Shown one piece after another: positions 1-10,291 of a DNA stretch of 64,000 bases. Numbering within the stretch: the first letter of the stretch is position 1; each line of letters starts with the position of its first letter. This stretch comes from Strongylocentrotus purpuratus (lineage: Eukaryota; Echinodermata; Echinoidea; Camarodonta; Strongylocentrotidae): contig NW_022145605.1 in assembly GCF_000002235.5 (NCBI RefSeq), positions 38,830,858 through 38,894,857 on the forward strand, in the 5' to 3' direction. The position numbers and the translations under genes were made by a program. Below the pieces are notes generated by a model. It had not been told where the DNA came from and made no database searches. It saw only the letters and a program-made list of their open reading frames with translations.

Positions 1-120
1 TTTATGAGTGTGATGGTAACAGTAGAAAATAATTTTCTATGTAACTTGTTTGCAAAGACCAAATAAAATATCTTGTATAAAGATGTTGATAAGCTACATG
101 TATTGCTCCATCTCTTGCAG

Positions 121-247
121 TCTTTCCTTAGAGCTGATGGAGGTGACGGACAAGAGAGGCGAGCCTTGGGTTGCTATGGGTTACTACTGTCTCTGTCCTT
201 CTGCTGGTTCATCCAGATATGCCAGGGCAGTGTACTTTGCACAAAAG
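121..247 (+). CDS. ANAPC7: ANAPC7 exon (first in window)
   Basis: Acceptor ctcttgcag ends at 120; donor gtgag starts at 248. The first base completes a codon from an exon outside the window. It encodes LSLELMEVTDKRGEPW and on to YFAQK, matching the APC7 TPR that in human contains ISDQHAEPWVVSG. Confidence 0.9.
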
Positions 248-3200
248 GTGAGCAGATAATGCTAACATCAAAGGGTCAGTGATACAAAGACGTAACTCCA
301 TTTTAGCCATTTTGAGGGAAAATGGTGTATGTGTCACTGAGCACTTGGGCCTTAAGGAGTTAAGTCTATGTTTCATTAGCGGTGTTGGGTGGAGTTAAGT
401 CTTTGTGTTTCCTGGAAAGCCCACATTTTTCTGAACATTTTGATATCAAATACTCATTTTAGCACAATACGGAGTTACGTCTTTGTGTCACTGAACCCTC
501 GACATGATCGCCAGGATTTTCAACAACTCGATCCAATGTTAATTCAATAGCCAAATGCAACATATATTAAAAATGTGCAAACATTGCAATGTCATATTAT
601 ATAAACAAATTTTGGTAAGCAAATATACCAATCTTGCCTTTGAGCTGATTTCTTGAAAGTCTTTACAGTCTATAGAGGTGTTTCACAAAGACTAATATCG
701 ACTTAAGTTTGACTTGAACTATGGCAGGCCATTCATCCCACTGGTTGCTCTCACTATTGGTCTCTTAAGTATGATCTTTAGATAATATTTTTTCGTTCGA
801 TAATGAACTATTAAAAAATGAAAAATCTGTAGATTTGTGACCACGATTTATACATCCCTTGAAAAACCAATGCAAGGAATGGTTAGAGGAACTAATGGTA
901 TGAGCGGCCTGCCACAGTTGAGTCCAGCTTAAAGTCGATCTTAGTCTTTTTGAAACACTCCCCAGGTGGGCATTTCACAAAGCCTTTTTTCAATGACAAA
1001 TAACAAAAATCAATGACAAATTTGCTGATAACTAATCAGAAGCAAGGAAATCAGTAGCTAACGTCATTTGTCACTGATGTACCGGAGTGTTGGCTCAGTC
1101 AGTAGAGCGTCCGCCTCACAACCGGGAGGTCGTGGGTTCGAACCCCGGCCTCGTCATACCAAAAGACAATCTGGCGCTGCTCAGTGGCTGCCAGGCTCAC
1201 GATAAATTGGGCAAAAAGAATTTCCGTTTCGGTTTGATAAAATTTGGAGTGGACTATTAGGCTATTATTATATTATTATTATTATTATTATTATGACAAG
1301 TTTTGTGATTCACCCTCCATGTATTCTGTTTATCTCTAGGCTTATCCACTGAAAGGAGGCAAGGTGCAGGCCCTACTCCTCAAGGGTAAGGGGCTCCTAG
1401 AGATGAACAAGGTCCCGGAAGCTACCCTGCATTTCAGAGAGGCTGTCAGATGTGCTCCTAGCAGATTTGAGGCTCACGAAGGTAAGAGTAGTGTCATGGT
1501 TATTCCTTTCAGTGACATACCATGGGTCATTCAGTGAGGGCACTGACGTCATTGGGGAGGGAGGGGGGCAAGGTACGCAAAAAAAAAACACGTTTATTTC
1601 AGGGAGGCTGTGAGATGTGCTCTTGGTAGATATGAAGCTCACAAAGGTAAGACTTCAGTCATGGTTATTCCTTGTAAAGGAGAAATATGAGGTAGTTGAT
1701 ATGAGGGGATGTGAAGTTGAATCAACCTCTTATACTGTCATTATGGAGAGTGGTAAAAATGATGAAACCGAATGTAACATGTATATAGAATGAGAAGGAT
1801 GATGTATTGCCAACCATTTACTGAGAGCTAAAAGGTGTTAAATGATATCAGTAGACAAAGGGATAAAGCCTTTCTACCTCTCCACTGATAAAATGAGCCT
1901 ATCTTTCTTTACATGTGGCTATGAGAGTCATAATTTCTGTACAAATTTGTGATCCAACATTATTGGAATATCTAATTTCATTAATTTTAAGGAATTACCA
2001 TTGAAGACTATCAAGGATTTCCATGTAGTGATCTTGCTGATGTACATCCTGCTATGCATATTTTCTGTATGAAAGGAGAATGAGTTTAGTAGTAAATGAG
2101 CTCCTAACAAAGTTCCCAAACTACCATAATTCATATTGTTACAAAAATTTGTAAGAGAGAAAAGTCATAGCAAATCCTTGGTGAATCTAGGTATGTCATC
2201 CCTGTAGAAGTGTCGTAGTCGAGTGGTTTAAGCACTTGACTTGAAATTCAAAGGTTGTGGTTCGATCCCTGATACGGCACTTATGTCCTCTGGCAAGGCA
2301 TTAATCTTCATTTGCCACACTTGACCCAAGTGAGGTAAATGGGTACCTGGCAGGAATTAATTCATTGAAATGCTGGAGCGCTGTAATTGCAGTTAGGCTA
2401 AAGCCGGGGTAATAATTAATGCGCCTCTGAATAGAATTTCTAGATAGACAGCGCTATAGAAATGCCTATAATTATTATTATTATTATTGCTTGTTTGTTT
2501 AGGTTTGGTTGAGTGCTACGTGAAGGCCAGCAGGATACGAGACGCCATCACAACTTTCACCAACTCTGTCAAGGTCCTAGGCAACAACCCTCGTACTATC
2601 ACCTTCCTTGCTTCTCTGCTGGCCAGGGATAGACTGTCTATGGATAAGGTAAGAAATTGAAATCTATTTATTCAGATGGTCATATCTAAGCCAATACTTA
2701 ACATATTCAATTGGTTTTTGAAGTTTGGACATTATTTTGTTGCTCTTTCGGAAAATGAAGTTCAAATTGAGAAATTCTCAAAATAGATTTTGTTGATGTC
2801 ACAGCTTCGTTACTCTATAGAAGAATAAAGTTAACCTATTGCCTACTGAAACCAAGTGATCCCTCTCTCTCTCTCTCTCTCCCCCCCCCCCCCCCCCCCT
2901 TGTTTGATTGCCGTTGTAATGGCTGCTTCCAAGGCAGTTTTCTAATCGGGTTCCATCGCTCAAATGCGCTTTCGGATTTAGGAACCCAGCTGAGGTACCC
3001 TTACAATACCAGATGGTTACACTTAGCAAGAAATGAGAGATTTCAGTAGTCAAACAGGTTAATAGAGACTTCATTTCATTTCATTTCATTTTTATTTTTT
3101 CATTTCCAACAAAATACAATACATAATAACGAATACAATGTAAAATGTATACAAAACATAGTTACATTGGTAATAAACAAATCTTAATAATAATTTATAC

Positions 3201-6200
3201 ATTTTAGGAAGACAAAAAAATGAATTTCAGCAGGGTGTTGCCTGTGTATGCATAGGTTTTAGACCTTTCTCTAAAGCTGATACTGAGGTATCCTGTCCAG
3301 ACTGTATATCATCCGTTTGACTGAGTTTCTTCATTGAGATACTAATTCTTTCAAGGGGAAATAATTGGGTGGTTATTATGGAGAGGTGCTCACAGCAGGC
3401 AGTCAGGTTTTCCTTAAATCCCCTCTGCACTACTTATAGCAAACAATGCCTAATCGGTGACCATTCGTCCCCCATGATCCCCTTTTTCTTATGTTAATTG
3501 AGAGCTGCTTTAATGAGATAACCACCTGTCAGTGACCAAGCAGGGAGGTCTAATCCCTCCTGGCCAAACTATTGCAGAGGGGCTTTAATGTGAAAATTAT
3601 TTCATCTTTATTCCTTTGTGTTTTTATTTTCTCCACAGGCTAAATCACTTCTTGACAAAATGCTACTTCAGGATCCCAACTACCTCCCTGCCATCTACCT
3701 CATGGTCGACATACTCAACGAAGAACAGAAATACTCAGATGCTATTAACCTGTAAGTTTCCTTGTCTAGGGAAGTGTAATTGAGATATATACATACAAAT
3801 GAGATGTTGGGTACATTGTGTTTAAAGTGACTACATGTAGGTAACATTGTCTCAATTTTTGAGACAAAATCCTGGATTCAGCTCATGCTGCAATCATAAT
3901 TATAAACCTGTAGATCAGTCAGGAATCCCATGACTTTTACAAGCAGATCGCCTGTCTGATTATCAAGATATATATGATTGGAAATCGAAATTTCATTTTT
4001 TGTTTTTGTAAGTTTTTATAGCACTACCGTCTATTGGGGAAAATGAGTAAGGTAAAACAGGTTGCTCAAAGATTTTTACTTTTTTGAGGCACTTCATGAT
4101 AATTTTGAAGCGCAATTTCTTTAGGGCTTCAATATTACACCATATCACAGGCACTGATAACACGCAGGGCCATGCATCTCAGATTTGTTTATGTTAAATG
4201 ATGCCTTTAAGAATATGATTCATGCAACAATTCAGTTTTTTCTTTTTTTTTAAATTATTTATTCATTCACTATTTATTGACCATGTCTGGAGAGTTATTA
4301 CATCAATAGGACAATCGTTTCATTTTCCCCAAATTTCAAAACACCCATTACATTCTAAAGTCTTATATTGCTAAAAAGTTTGCTGCTTAATTCTATAAGA
4401 GCTTTAACGATACAATTATTATCATCATTTTGTAATTGTGTGCTGGTTAATTCTATAAGAGGCCTAATCAAAGAATTGTTATTTTGTAGAATTCGTAAGC
4501 AGTTGGAGCAGCAGAGTACGAGTCAGCTCCATCAGATGCTAGGTGATTGTCTAGCACTCAACACTGAACCTCAGGAGGCTCTTGATCAGTACAGTATAGC
4601 TCTCAGGTAAACACATACTTTTAACACCTCCGTGACAACCATTCCACATTTTGTTGTTTGGCTTAAATAAGTTTTGAAGCAGAGCTGTAAAAAAAAAAAA
4701 AAAACGGATGTGGGTGTCGCAGTACCATATTGTGTTTGATGATAGGAATTCTATTAAAGAAAAAGAAAAAATTCCTCAAATTGACAACATGTTAAAAGTC
4801 TTCAAAATCATTGAATTTCCAATAAAAAATTTCAATTATTTTTCTTTCCAACTTTTTGCCCAAGTTCCTACCCATATATTTGTATTCAGAAACATAACAT
4901 TTTATAACAACAATTTAGCAATAAAAGAAAAATATTGTTGTTGCCAATTTGAAGAATGATAAGTGATTAATTTAGCTGTGAGATAAATTCTCTCTTGAAA
5001 GGGTTAAACACTGCCAATAACACAAACAAGAACAGGACACCCCCCCCCCCATCCACCCTCCAAATCAGAAAATTACCTATATAAATTTAGCACCCCTTTC
5101 TAGGGGAAGTCTCAAGGGGGTATGGACTAAGGGTTAGTTTTGAAGAATTTAAGAGAGTTATAGAGAGTCCTTTGTGGTAGTTAACAGTATACAAATGATG
5201 CATGCGTATGAGTTCAATATATGATCTATCCGCACTCGAGTTGAGGCTGTGTTGAGTGCGATAGATACATACAGCATCAACAAGGGTGGCTAGATCGTAT
5301 AATGAACGAATAAAAACATGCATCATTTGTTTTATACAACGAAACTCCTAGATCATAAAAAGAATTCATTCAAGATTGTTTTGTGACAGTATATGGCTGA
5401 CAAATAAATCTCAAGTTTAATAAGGCTTAATTTAGTGCGCACACATATCTATAGATATAGCAAGCGCACTTACTTCTATACCCATTTACGCATAGTGCTC
5501 CGCAAGAATAGGCCCACGCACACGCAGTATTAAGCGCTCTAACCTCTACGCGCACTACTGCGCACTGAAAAAGAGTGCAATAGGACTGGAAAATATTGAA
5601 TGCATTTTCATGAATCAGTGTGCAATAGGCTCAGTAAATGAATCACACGTGACCGCACATGACCAATCATTTGATTAGGATCTGGGAGTGAGTTGTGTAA
5701 TGTAAGATGTACATGTATAGGAGAGAAGTCTAAGGTTTACAGTACTAGTAGTTGTTTTGAAAATAAAGAGTATTGATCATGTCTGGTGTTATTCCATGCA
5801 TTTTTCAGGTCCTAGAAAACTGCAGGAAGTCAACCGTGGTTCATGTCACTATTTTGTCTCCCCCCCCCCCCCCCAAAAAAAAAAATGAAATTTTGTAAAA
5901 AATGTAGTGCTATAAACTAGTGCATCATTAATATTGTAACTGAGTACATTATCTCGTATTCTTTTCCTTTCTTCCTGTCTTTCCTTCCTTTCTTCTTTCT
6001 TTCTTTCTTTCTTCCTCTCTTTTCTTTCTCCCTTTATTTGTTATTTGCCGATATTCAAGATTAATTAATCTGTTCTCTTTGCAGTATGGATCCTAACAAT
6101 GACAAGGCTCTCCAGGGGATGCACAAGGTAGAGAAGTCAAGCGATAGTCTGGAAGCAACGGCAGAAGATGACATGGATGCTATAGAGGAGAGTGGAGAGG

Positions 6201-8325
6201 ACGTGGGAGAGTATGAGAACAGTGACCCAGAAGGCTCATGGGTAGATAATGAGGTAAGCTGTGGTTTGGGCGTTTTTGTTCTTTCCAAGAGATAAGAGAT
6301 TTAATTTTTATGCCTCCGCCACCGAAGGTGGTGCCGGAGGCATCATGTTTTCGGGTTGTCCGTCCGTCCGTCCGTACGTCCCGTTTGACCGTTATCACAA
6401 TATCTCAAGAACCATTTAAGATTTAAACTTAAGACTCGGGAATAGTATTTATCACCATAGGAAGACGATCTGATTAGATTTTGGAGTACGTAGGTCAAAG
6501 GTCACAGGTCACAGAGGTCAACTTATGAAATTCCTTGTATTGAGTTTGTTAGCGCGATATCTCAAGAACCATTCGAGATTTAAACTTCAAACTTAAGGAT
6601 AGTATGTATCACCATAGGAAGACGATCTGATTAGATTTTGGAGCACGTATGTCAAAGGTCAAGGGTCACAGAGGTCAACTTATGAAATTCCATACATTGA
6701 GATTGTTATCATGATATCTCAAGAACCACTGGAGATTTAAAAACTTCAAACTTAAGGATAGTATGTATCACCATAGGAAGACGATCTGAGTAGATTTTGG
6801 AGCACGTAGGTCAAAGGTCAAGGGTCACAGAGGTCAACTTATGAAATTCCATACATTGAGATTGTTATCATAATATCTCAAGAACCACTGGAGATTTAAA
6901 CTTCAAACTTAATGATAGTGTGTATCACCATAGGAAGACAATCTGATTAGATTTTGGAGCACGTAGGTCAAAGGTCAAGGGTCACAGAGGTCAACTTATG
7001 AAATTCCATACATTGAGATTGTTATCATGATATCTCAAGAACCACTGGAGATTTAAACTTCAAACTTAGTGATAGTGTGTATCACTATAGGAAAACAATC
7101 TGATTACATTTTGGGTCACGAGGTCAAAGGTCAAAGGTCACAGGGCTCATTATGTATGCAAAAACAGCTTGTGATCGCGTTATCTGAACAACCGATTGAT
7201 GGATTCCTGCCAAACTTTGGTCATGTATGTATCTTGCAGAGCTGATGAACTGATTAGATTTTGGGGTCACGAGGTCAAAGGTCACAGGGCTCATTATGTA
7301 TGCAAAAACAGCTTGTGATCGCGTTATCTGAAGAACCGATTGATGGATTCCTGCCAAACTTTGGTCATGTATGTATCTTGCAAAGCCAATGAACTGATTA
7401 GATTTTGGGGTCACGAGGTCAAAGGTCACAGCGCACATTGTGTATGCAAAAACAGCTTGTGATCGCCTTATCTCAAGAACCGATTGATGGATTCCTGCCA
7501 AACTTAGGTCATGTATGTTACTTGCAGAGCTGATGAACTGATTAGATTTTGGGGTCATGAGGTAAAGGTCAAGGTCATGCGGCTCATTAAGTATACAAAA
7601 ATAGCTTGTGATCGTAATATCATTAGAACAGATTGATGGATTCCTGCCAAACTTAGATCATTTATGTATCTTGCAGAGCCAATGAATGGTTCATAAGATC
7701 AAAGGTCATGGGCTCATTATGTATGCAAAAATAGCTTGTGGACGCATTCTCATTAGAACTGACAGATGGATTACTATTTAACTCAGGAAATCTTGCAGAG
7801 CCAATGAACTGAGTAGATTTTAGGGTCATGAGGTCAAAGATCAAAGGGTCATATATGTATATGAGAAATTGCTTGTAATCACGATATTCTGAGAACATGT
7901 TAATGGATTACAATTGAACTTGAATTTGAAAAATTTCTTCCGTTTCGGTTTGTAAAATTGCTCTATGACGGAGGCATCATTTTCGACTGCGCACAGTCGA
8001 ATTCCATCTAGTTAGTCATACTCTCCGCTACTTAGAGGTGTTGTGGTCCAATGGATAAGTCTCGGGACTGTGAACCACAAGGTACAGGGTGCAATCAAAT
8101 TCTTGCCAAAACACTAATGTCAAGACTTTAAACTACATTTGCCACACTCCACCTAGGTGAGGTAAATGGCAGGCCTGATAATTACCCGATTTAAATTGGT
8201 TTCCGTATTTTAGCACATACCAGACTTTTTCCTGATTTTATTTTATTTATTTTTGCCCCCATTTAAAAAAAAAAAATCCTGATTTTTAGCCCTATTTTTC
8301 AGATTTCCCCCCCCTATTTTTTTAC

Positions 8326-8361
<36 letters not shown>

Positions 8362-8581
8362 AGTGCTCACTATCACCCCTGAAATGGGTACCTGGTAGGA
8401 TTATTCCTTGAAATGCACTGTGCGCCAATAACGTCTGCTGGAGCTAAAGCTAGGGTAATAATTCTTAAAGCTACTCGGAAGCGCATAGGGACGTTATATC
8501 ATAATGTGTTATTGGCTATACAAGAACAGATTATTGATGTCCTTCCATATGACTTTCTCTTGTTTACAGTGGTTAAGCTGA
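121..8581 (+). CDS. ANAPC7: Anaphase-promoting complex subunit 7 (APC7), 3' part, seven exons
   Basis: APC7 is a TPR scaffold subunit of the anaphase-promoting complex/cyclosome, the E3 ubiquitin ligase that triggers anaphase; it belongs to the TPR lobe. Seven exons join in phase: 121-247, 1340-1481, 2503-2648, 3639-3751, 4490-4606, 6085-6253, 8570-8581, all with AG/GT borders. The product, about 250 residues, follows my recollection of human APC7 from mid-protein to its end: GEPWVAMGYY, VQALLLKGKGLLEMNKV, HFREAVRCAPSRFEAHEGL, EEQKYSDAINL, LDQYSIALRSMDPNNDKAL. The TPR pattern is clear, and the product ends in an acidic tail (EDDMDAIEESGEDVGEYE) as in vertebrates. The 5' half lies left of the window. 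Introns carry SINEs, MITEs and a Helitron-like element. The terminal exon encodes only W-L-S-stop. No frame damage is seen, so it is probably functional. Confidence 0.95.
273..500. repeat. MITE, family with TIR GGTTCAGTGACACAAAGACG, copy 1
   Basis: A ~230-bp interspersed repeat in the ANAPC7 intron. Both ends read as inverted copies of a ~28-bp sequence (left gggtcagtgatacaaagac, right gtctttgtgtcactgaaccc). The second copy is at 11381-11611. No transposase is present; superfamily not assigned. Confidence 0.8.
675..965. repeat. MITE, family with TIR GGGGAGTGTTTCACAAAGAC, copy 1
   Basis: Terminal inverted repeats gtgtttcacaaagacta (left) and tttgaaacactcccc (right), plus subterminal matching blocks around gcaggcc/ggcctgc. 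Further copies at 8785-9083 and 10052-10291. Confidence 0.75.
1081..1294 (+). repeat. tRNA-derived SINE with ATT tail
   Basis: The head has an A-box-like tggctcagtcagtagagcg and a B-box ggttcgaacccc like a tRNA gene, but the acceptor arms do not pair and a ~110-base unrelated body follows, ending in an ATT run at 1263-1294. It is therefore a SINE, not a tRNA gene. It sits inside an ANAPC7 intron just upstream of the exon at 1340. Confidence 0.75.
1340..1481 (+). CDS. ANAPC7: ANAPC7 exon
   Basis: Acceptor tatctctag, donor gtaaga. Starts in phase 0 (AYPLKGGKVQALLLKG) and ends one base into a glycine codon (EAHE-G). A partial copy of its 3' end lies in the next intron at 1595-1673. Confidence 0.93.
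1595..1673 (+). pseudogene. Partial duplicate of ANAPC7 exon end (ghost exon)
   Basis: The last ~50 bases of the exon ending at 1481 plus its donor and ~25 bases of intron recur here, reading FREAVRCALGRYEAHKG then gtaag. The copy begins at an acceptor-like tttatttcag, but use of that acceptor (1603) from the preceding exon would reach a stop within nine codons. It looks like a small tandem duplication product rather than an alternative exon. Confidence 0.7.
2211..2489 (+). repeat. tRNA-Ser-like SINE with ATT tail
   Basis: The head gtagtcgagtggtttaagc, an anticodon-loop-like acttgaaat and the B-box ggttcgatccc resemble tRNA-Ser(TGA). The body contains gaggtaaatgggtacctgg and ends agcgctatagaaatgcct followed by an ATT run. 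A related, interrupted copy is at 8036-8470. Confidence 0.75.
2503..2648 (+). CDS. ANAPC7: ANAPC7 exon
   Basis: Acceptor ttgtttag, donor gtaaga. Encodes LVECYVKASRIRDAITTF through RDRLSMDK, aligning with human LIECYLASNSIREAM. The acceptor lies only about 13 bases after the ATT tail of a SINE (2211-2489). Confidence 0.93.
3064..3230 (-). repeat. Possible LINE 3' end with TTTCA tail
   Basis: A run of ttcat pentamers (3068-3093) followed by aacaaaatacaatacat. This arrangement resembles the 3' terminus of the minus-strand LINE at 48600 (short tandem tail, then tac/aat-rich UTR). No coding part is visible, so the call is tentative. Confidence 0.3.
3425..3595. repeat. TTAA-target MITE family, partial copy
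   Basis: Carries tgcctaatcggtgaccatt, tcttatgttaattgagagc and cacctgtcagtgacc, the same blocks found at 24680-25014 and in the pair at 32812-33227. The outer end with the multi-T pyrimidine border is missing or degraded here. Confidence 0.65.
3639..3751 (+). CDS. ANAPC7: ANAPC7 exon
   Basis: Acceptor ctccacag, donor gtaagt. Encodes AKSLLDKMLLQDPNYLPAI and EEQKYSDAIN, matching human AKTLLDKALTQRPDYIKAV. Ends two bases into a leucine codon. Confidence 0.93.
4490..4606 (+). CDS. ANAPC7: ANAPC7 exon
   Basis: Acceptor attttgtag, donor gtaaac. Encodes IRKQLEQQSTSQLHQMLGDC, then the TPR segment ALDQYSIAL. Ends two bases into a serine codon completed by the next exon. Confidence 0.93.
5963..6036 (+). 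repeat. Polypyrimidine TTTC microsatellite before an exon
   Basis: An uninterrupted pyrimidine-rich stretch of cttt and cttc units lying about 50 bases before the ANAPC7 acceptor at 6084. Simple repeat; it may enlarge the natural polypyrimidine tract. Confidence 0.7.
6085..6253 (+). CDS. ANAPC7: ANAPC7 exon, acidic tail
   Basis: Acceptor ctctttgcag follows a long TTTC-rich pyrimidine run (5963-6036); donor gtaagc. Encodes MDPNNDKALQGMHKVEK and the acidic C-terminal segment ending GSWVDNE. The human counterpart is SLDPNDQKSLEGMQKMEK. Confidence 0.93.
6308..8011 (+). mobile_element. Helitron-like (HINE-type) element with tandem-repeat core
   Basis: It opens with a hairpin (atgcctccg...cggaggcat, 6310-6343) and a gtcc microsatellite (6357-6380). 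The core has about five ~157-bp units (anchor tatctcaaga at 6401, 6558, 6715, 6874, 7031) and then ~144-bp units (7146, 7290, 7434 and more). It closes with cggaggcat, the hairpin ttcgactgcgcacagtcgaa (7982-8001) and CTAG at 8008-8011. A hairpin just upstream of CTAG, subterminal inverted repeats and a minisatellite core are the known plan of non-autonomous Helentrons (HINEs). No Rep/helicase is present. Several ORFs across it are only repeat translations. Confidence 0.5.
8036..8470 (+). repeat. tRNA-derived SINE split by an insertion
   Basis: The head tggtccaatggataagtc and the body gaggtaaatg match the SINE at 2211. The body resumes at about 8385 with ggtacctggtagg and gctaaagctagggtaat. 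Between them, about 8167-8384, lies a poly-G-bearing insert flanked by aaatg on both sides (possible target duplication). Confidence 0.65.
8167..8384. repeat. Poly-G element inserted in SINE
   Basis: Starts gcaggcctgataattacccg, contains T-rich runs and about 30 consecutive G (8328-8360), and ends agtgctcactatcacccc. The phrase gtgctcacta recurs in the hAT-like element at 19280-19559, so a related non-autonomous DNA transposon is likely. Confidence 0.4.
8570..8581 (+). CDS. ANAPC7: ANAPC7 terminal micro-exon
   Basis: Acceptor cttgtttacag ends at 8569; the exon reads tgg tta agc tga (Trp-Leu-Ser-stop) in the phase left by 6253. Human APC7 ends QWFGMQ, so a tryptophan near the end is expected. 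The coding part is 12 bases; the 3' UTR follows. A candidate poly(A) signal AATAAA lies at 9149-9154. Confidence 0.75.
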   Translation, partial: WLS

Positions 8582-8784
8582 TGAGACCTCTCCCCCAGAT
8601 CCAGTAAGAGAGTGAGAGAGAGAGAGAGAGAGGGATCGGAATGAGCAATTCATTCTTACTGGACACCAATAATACTTCTGTTGGAACCCATCAGATATGA
8701 GTGGTGAAGGACGATGAAGCCTGGCATCAACCAAGTGTTCGATTTAGGTAGCTTAGCCAAATGTATTGGAATGTAAAGACGCCT

Positions 8785-9083
8785 CTGGGGGGTGTTTTAC
8801 AAAGATCCTAAGTTGGACTTAACAAGTATGGAAAGCCATTAGCATCCTTGAAAATATTTTGTAAAAATTATTTTAAAAGGCATAAAATGCTGATTCAAAT
8901 CATTCATATTTTCTATTATCATGGGAGATTTCATGTTTTTGATGTGGAATTTATGAAAAGTCTAAAATACTTGAATTTTTGCTTTTGAATATATTTCATT
9001 ATAGGGCTACAAATGGCTCTCCATAATATTTAAGTCCAACTTAAGAGTTAAGTTTGACTTAGAATCTTTGTGAAACACCCCCC
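8785..9083. repeat. MITE, GGGGAGTGTTTCACAAAGAC family, copy 2
   Basis: Left end ctggggggtgttttacaaag, right end ctttgtgaaacaccccc. The subterminal blocks aagttggacttaac and taagtccaacttaag also invert. AT-rich centre. Confidence 0.75.
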
Positions 9084-9572
9084 TTGAATGCAAAAGCAGT
9101 ATTAGTTTGTAGTGATTGTGAATTCAAAGTTATTCTTTGGCACATCCGAATAAAAGTTAGGTAACATTAAGCCTAATCAAGATTGTGCATGCATTTACCA
9201 GCTCCATATCCTAACAGTACGATTCGACATTTACATCTACGTGAAAACATTATGATTTTTCAACAATTATGCACTTTTCATTCCGGATGGCTCTTTTCGT
9301 GCCACCAATTTCTGCTAAGCTACCATATTTTCGGCCTATCCGGTACCTATGAATGAGCTTTTACCAAGTACTTTGTAATTGAGAAGCAGCTTATGGGTCT
9401 CGTTAGACAGTGATATGCAGTTCTGGGATGTACAAATTGTACCATCAACTTTCTTACTCTTACTCTTTAGGATCTAAATGTTTGAAGGGGTACTTTAAGA
9501 TTCTGATCTCTGAATCGCGAATAGTAGGAAATTTAAAGTTGATGTAGATTTGTAATTGTTCAGCAAGTAATT

Positions 9573-9723
9573 CAGGACCCTGTTTCATCAAACTTATTAT
9601 CACTAACAAGAGCCACAGATCTGTCACAAATCTGCTCAAAGCCAATCAAGTGTGAGTATTTCAGTATCTCTTAACAATTATCACATCTCGTCATTGATAA
9701 CAAGTTTCATGAAACAGGGTCCT
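9573..9723. repeat. 151-bp MITE, TIR CAGGACCCTGTTTCATCAAA
   Basis: Left end caggaccctgtttcatcaaa and right end tttcatgaaacagggtcctg are inverted copies with one or two mismatches. Too short to code; the TIR style resembles the larger element at 22921. Confidence 0.8.
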
Positions 9724-10051
9724 GGTGCTTTAACAGGACAAGTCCAAGGTGCTTTGTCCCTTTCTTTACGGTCACCATCACCAGTGTTTGTAAACGTTAA
9801 TGATTTTATCAAGTGCACAACCCTACCAGAGCTTGAATCAGACCAAATAACATGGAAGATAAATTGTAACACTTAATTTCAAGTTGAGATCGCTTTGAAT
9901 CAATCGCAGCTCTTTATATCAAGACAGGGCCTAGATGTAGCATATAATGCACAAAAAGGCTATTCTATGCAATGTGCCCTGTAGGACGTACGTCTGAAAA
10001 ATGAAATCTCTCTTGATATAACCATCAAATAATGTTAGTGATGCAAGAAGC

Positions 10052-10291
10052 CTGGGGAGTTTCACAAAGACTAAGATCGACTTTAAGTTGGACTTAACTA
10101 TAGCAGGCCGTTTATGCCATGTTTTTTCCTTCAATAATGAATTATCATGAAATGTGGATTTGTCACTACGATTTGTACGTCCCTTGAGAGACCAATGCCA
10201 GTAAATGGCGGGAGCACACAGTGGCACGAACTGCCTGCCATAGTTAGTCTAACCTAAAGTTGTATCTTAGTCTTTGTGAAACACTCCCCAG
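10052..10291. repeat. MITE, GGGGAGTGTTTCACAAAGAC family, copy 3
   Basis: Left ctggggagtttcacaaagac, right gtctttgtgaaacactcccc; the best preserved of the three copies, with subterminal taagatcgactttaagttgg. Confidence 0.8.

Noticed and set aside
1081-1156. tRNA-like sequence with A and B boxes
   Set aside because: Acceptor stems do not pair and a SINE body with ATT tail follows.
2211-2282. tRNA-Ser-like sequence
   Set aside because: Imperfect stems and a SINE body with ATT tail; same family as the split copy at 8036.
7124-7558. 144-codon minus-strand ORF with three internal repeats
   Set aside because: Translation of the ~144-bp tandem units of the Helitron-like element; the unit length is a multiple of three, so the frame stays open.
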